Source: Betaproteobacteria bacterium
Lineage (GTDB): Bacteria > Pseudomonadota > Gammaproteobacteria > Burkholderiales > Burkholderiaceae
Assembly: GCA_947468785.1 (NCBI GenBank)
Contig: CANIMS010000066.1
Span: 1-8,048, forward strand
Direction: 5' to 3'
DNA: 8,048 nt
Position 1 is the stretch's first letter. Each line of letters begins with the position of its first letter. Shown here piece by piece: positions 6,120-8,048 of this stretch. The translations under genes were made by a program, and so were the position numbers. Under the pieces are notes generated by a model that searched no databases, had not been told where the DNA came from, and was given only the letters and a program-made list of their open reading frames with translations.

Positions 6120-7139
6120 ATGAAAATCTGTGTGATCGGTGGAGGGGGCGCTATTGGCGGCTACCTTGCTGTAATGTTGGCAAGAGCAGGCAATGAAGTA
6201 ACGGTTGTTGCACGCGGTGCAACTTTAGCGGCAATTAAAGAGCGTGGCCTTGCGCTCATTATGGATGAGCAACCAGAGCCCCTAGTTGCGGAAGTGAAGG
6301 CCGTTGAAAAAATCAGAGATGCAGAGACTCCAGACGTTGTCATTTTGGCAGTAAAAGCACATCAAGTTGAGCCGATCATTGATGACTTGGCTGCCATCAT
6401 GGGACCAGAAACCATTTTGATTCCAATGCAAAACGGAATTCCTTGGTGGTATTTCCAAAAGCTCGGTGGCGAGTATCAAGATCACTCAGTAGAAACAGTT
6501 GATGCTGGTGGCCTTGCTAAAAAAGCAATCAATCCAAACAACATCATAGGCTGTGTTGTTTATCCAGCAACGTTTACCCAAGCTCCTGGTGTGATTCGTC
6601 ACGTTGAAGGCAATCGCTTCCCATTGGGTGAATTAGATGGTCAGAACACAGATCGTATTCAGAAGATATCTGAGATGATGACTGCAGCAGGATTTAAGTC
6701 TCCCATTTTGGACGATATTCGTTCAGAGATTTGGTTGAAATTGTGGGGCAATATGACCTTCAATCCAATCAGCTCTTTAACGCATGGCACTTTAGAAGGA
6801 ATCTGTCAGTACCCATTAACCAAAGAATTAGCTCGCAATATGATGGCTGAAGCACAAACTATTGCTGAAAAGCTAGGCGTGACTTTCCGCGTGGATATTG
6901 AGCGTCGTATTGCTGGCGCTGAGAAAGTGGGCAAGCATAAGACGTCGATGTTGCAAGATTTAGAGGCGGGCCGTAGTTTAGAGATCGATGCTTTATTAGG
7001 ATCTGTGATCGAGCTGGGTAAGATTACCCAGACTCCAACTCCTTGTCTAAATACCGTATTTGCATTAACAAAGTACTTAGATGAAAACGTTCAAGCCTCT
7101 AAAGGTAGCTTGGCATTGCCATCGGTATCGGGTTACTAA
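6120..7139 (+). CDS. Ketopantoate reductase (ApbA/PanE) family dehydrogenase, Burkholderiales-type paralogue
   Basis: Cytoplasmic NAD(P)H-dependent 2-hydroxy/2-keto acid oxidoreductase; PanE itself reduces ketopantoate to pantoate for vitamin B5 and CoA. It has 339 residues against about 300 for E. coli PanE. The Rossmann motif GGGGAIGG is at 7-14. MQNGIPWWYF (103-112) holds the conserved NG, but the following aromatic run marks a distinct subgroup. The catalytic set is intact: K207 (in WLKLWGN), N211, S276 and E288 (in SMLQD...LEID), with the same 12-residue S-to-E spacing as PanE S244/E256. It is therefore probably active. The extra length and aromatic run suggest that another branched hydroxy acid may be the substrate, so I do not assign panE. 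The ATG follows GGGA by 5 bases, a weak ribosome site; no other start precedes the Rossmann strand. It is followed by a strong terminator shared with the convergent hydrolase gene. Confidence 0.85.
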   Translation: MKICVIGGGGAIGGYLAVMLARAGNEVTVVARGATLAAIKERGLALIMDEQPEPLVAEVKAVEKIRDAETPDVVILAVKAHQVEPIIDDLAAIMGPETILIPMQNGIPWWYFQKLGGEYQDHSVETVDAGGLAKKAINPNNIIGCVVYPATFTQAPGVIRHVEGNRFPLGELDGQNTDRIQKISEMMTAAGFKSPILDDIRSEIWLKLWGNMTFNPISSLTHGTLEGICQYPLTKELARNMMAEAQTIAEKLGVTFRVDIERRIAGAEKVGKHKTSMLQDLEAGRSLEIDALLGSVIELGKITQTPTPCLNTVFALTKYLDENVQASKGSLALPSVSGY

Positions 7140-7170
7140 GTTTAATAAACCGAAGTCTTTTCAGTATCAA

Positions 7171-7210
7171 AAAAGCCCTTGCTATGTGAAGTAGCAAGGG
7201 CTTTTGTTTT
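7171..7210. terminator. Strong bidirectional intrinsic terminator
   Basis: AAAAGCCCTTGCTA (7171-7184) and TAGCAAGGGCTTTT (7192-7205) form a perfect 14-bp stem with the 7-base loop TGTGAAG. On the plus strand it ends in TTTTGTTTT; on the minus strand the stem is followed by a run of T (TTTTTT over its own arm). It lies between two convergent genes, 31 bases after one stop and 13 bases after the other, and should end transcription from both. Confidence 0.92.
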
Positions 7211-7223
7211 AAAGGTAGCTTAT

Positions 7224-7991
7224 TTATTCGAAACGATTGTCTAAGCGTCCAACGCCTTCAATAATGATGCTGACATTGCTGCCGGGTTTCATGGAGCCTA
7301 CGCCAACTGAGGTTCCACAAGCAATGATGTCACCTGGTAATAGCGGCACATCTTGTGAAATAAGGCTGACTAATTTTGCAGGTGGAAAGATCATGTCTGC
7401 AATCGGATAGTTTTGGCGCTCTTGATCATTCAAGATGGTCTTAATATGCAGCTTGCTTGGATCTACATCAGTGGTGATATAGGGCCCAAAGACGCCAAAA
7501 GTATTAAAGCTCTTTGAGCGAGTCCACTGTGCATAACCAGGATCACGATTGAGGATTTCAATCGCGGTGACATCGTTGATGCAGGTGTAGCCAAAGATGG
7601 CATTGGCTGCTTCTTGTTCGCTGACTTCATGGCATGGTTTACCGATCACGATGCCTAGTTCCCCCTCATAAACGACTTTGCCTGAGTAGGATTTTGGAGT
7701 GCGAATCACCTGATTGGCAGCTAGAAAAGAGTTGTTTCCCTTTAAGAAGTACAAAGGTTCTGCTGGCACTGCATGCTCTAGTTTTGTAACGAGTGCATGA
7801 AAGTTATCCACCATAGCAACCATTTTGGATGGGGTACATGGAATGTCGATGGTAACTTCTGAGAGTTTGAGGGTCTCCCCAGTCGCTTTAGCTTGATTAA
7901 ATAAATCACCGGTATATACGGCAATTTGATCGCCCTGAACTTGTCCTAAACCCGAATTACCTTGATGTTGATATCTGAGCCATTGAGCCAT
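7224..7991 (-). CDS. Fumarylacetoacetate hydrolase (FAH) family protein
   Basis: Metal-dependent cytoplasmic enzyme of the FAH superfamily, which cleaves C-C bonds of, decarboxylates or isomerises diketo/enol acids (fumarylacetoacetate, acylpyruvates, oxaloacetate, and HpcE-type dienedioates from aromatic catabolism). Its 255 residues form a single catalytic domain preceded by about 60 residues, the length of short single-domain members. The metal site is complete: E109 and E111 in YEGELGIVIGK (108-118) and D140 in CINDVTA (137-143), with K160 in the KSFNTFGVFGP loop. LLPGDIIACGTSVGVG (217-232) is the family's C-terminal strand-turn signature. N163 lies where many members have Asp. The ATG at 7991 is supported by AGAGGAA about 6 bases upstream. 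It is transcribed toward the dehydrogenase gene and ends at the shared terminator. Its substrate cannot be named; a role in breaking down a keto acid is inferred. Confidence 0.9.
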   Translation of the reverse strand: MAQWLRYQHQGNSGLGQVQGDQIAVYTGDLFNQAKATGETLKLSEVTIDIPCTPSKMVAMVDNFHALVTKLEHAVPAEPLYFLKGNNSFLAANQVIRTPKSYSGKVVYEGELGIVIGKPCHEVSEQEAANAIFGYTCINDVTAIEILNRDPGYAQWTRSKSFNTFGVFGPYITTDVDPSKLHIKTILNDQERQNYPIADMIFPPAKLVSLISQDVPLLPGDIIACGTSVGVGSMKPGSNVSIIIEGVGRLDNRFE

Positions 7992-7997
7992 AATGAG

Positions 7998-8004
7998 TTC
8001 CTCT
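7998..8004 (-). promoter_or_regulatory. Shine-Dalgarno site of the FAH-family gene
   Basis: Read on the minus strand this is AGAGGAA, ending 6 bases before the ATG at 7991. It is a good match to the anti-Shine-Dalgarno sequence and fixes the start. The remaining bases to the window edge (8005-8048) are AT-rich and presumably hold the promoter, but I see no -35/-10 pair I would defend. Confidence 0.75.
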
Positions 8005-8048
8005 AAAGTTTAATATTTGATAAGCAATATCTTACAGGGATGTATTCA

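Noticed and set aside
7100..7221. A 12-base direct repeat TAAAGGTAGCTT at 7100-7111 and 7210-7221
   Set aside because: One copy lies within coding sequence; there is no mobile-element feature between the copies, only the gene end and a terminator. Probably chance.
4600..8048. Symporter, dehydrogenase and FAH-family gene as one catabolic operon
   Set aside because: A terminator separates the first two genes, and the third is on the opposite strand, ending at its own side of a bidirectional terminator. A functional link remains only a possibility.

Overview
The window looks like the chromosome of a betaproteobacterium of the Burkholderiales, most likely Polynucleobacter or a close relative. 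This rests on moderate GC content, very tight gene packing, a hemolysin/CorC-type gene followed by type IV pilus assembly ATPase and platform genes, and the Burkholderiales-type 'NGIPWWYF' variant of ketopantoate reductase. The assignment comes from recognising protein families, not from a database search. There are no rRNA or tRNA genes, insertion sequences, integrases or CRISPR arrays. Eight protein genes fill almost all of the window, one of them cut by the left edge, and no gene-free stretch exceeds about 120 bases.

Region 1 (1-2892, minus strand) is a three-gene operon read right to left. It encodes a CNNM/CorC-type membrane protein with CBS domains, a short GspE/PilB-type pilus assembly ATPase, and a PilC/GspF-type inner-membrane platform protein that runs off the left edge. 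The genes overlap by 4 and 10 bases, so translation is probably coupled. Both pilus proteins lack the usual N-terminal parts, and the ATPase also has a compressed zinc module and a short tail. This suggests a streamlined, possibly competence-type, pilus machine.

Region 2 (2893-4599) starts with a short divergent control region holding two adjacent dyads. It is followed by an O6-alkylguanine-DNA alkyltransferase gene (plus) and a squalene-synthase-like gene (minus). These two converge so tightly that their stop codons share the bases TTAA. A second divergent region follows, with a 19-base operator-like palindrome over a perfect TATAAT box.

Region 3 (4600-8048) holds a sodium:solute symporter family gene closed by a hairpin terminator, a ketopantoate-reductase-family dehydrogenase (plus), and a fumarylacetoacetate-hydrolase-family gene (minus). 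The last two converge on a strong two-way terminator. Together they suggest uptake and processing of small carboxylic acids, but they are not one operon and no substrate can be named.

I see no clear new multi-gene system. The points most worth a second look are the reduced pilus pair, a lysine beside the expected Na2 sodium site of the symporter, and several strong dyads at promoters.
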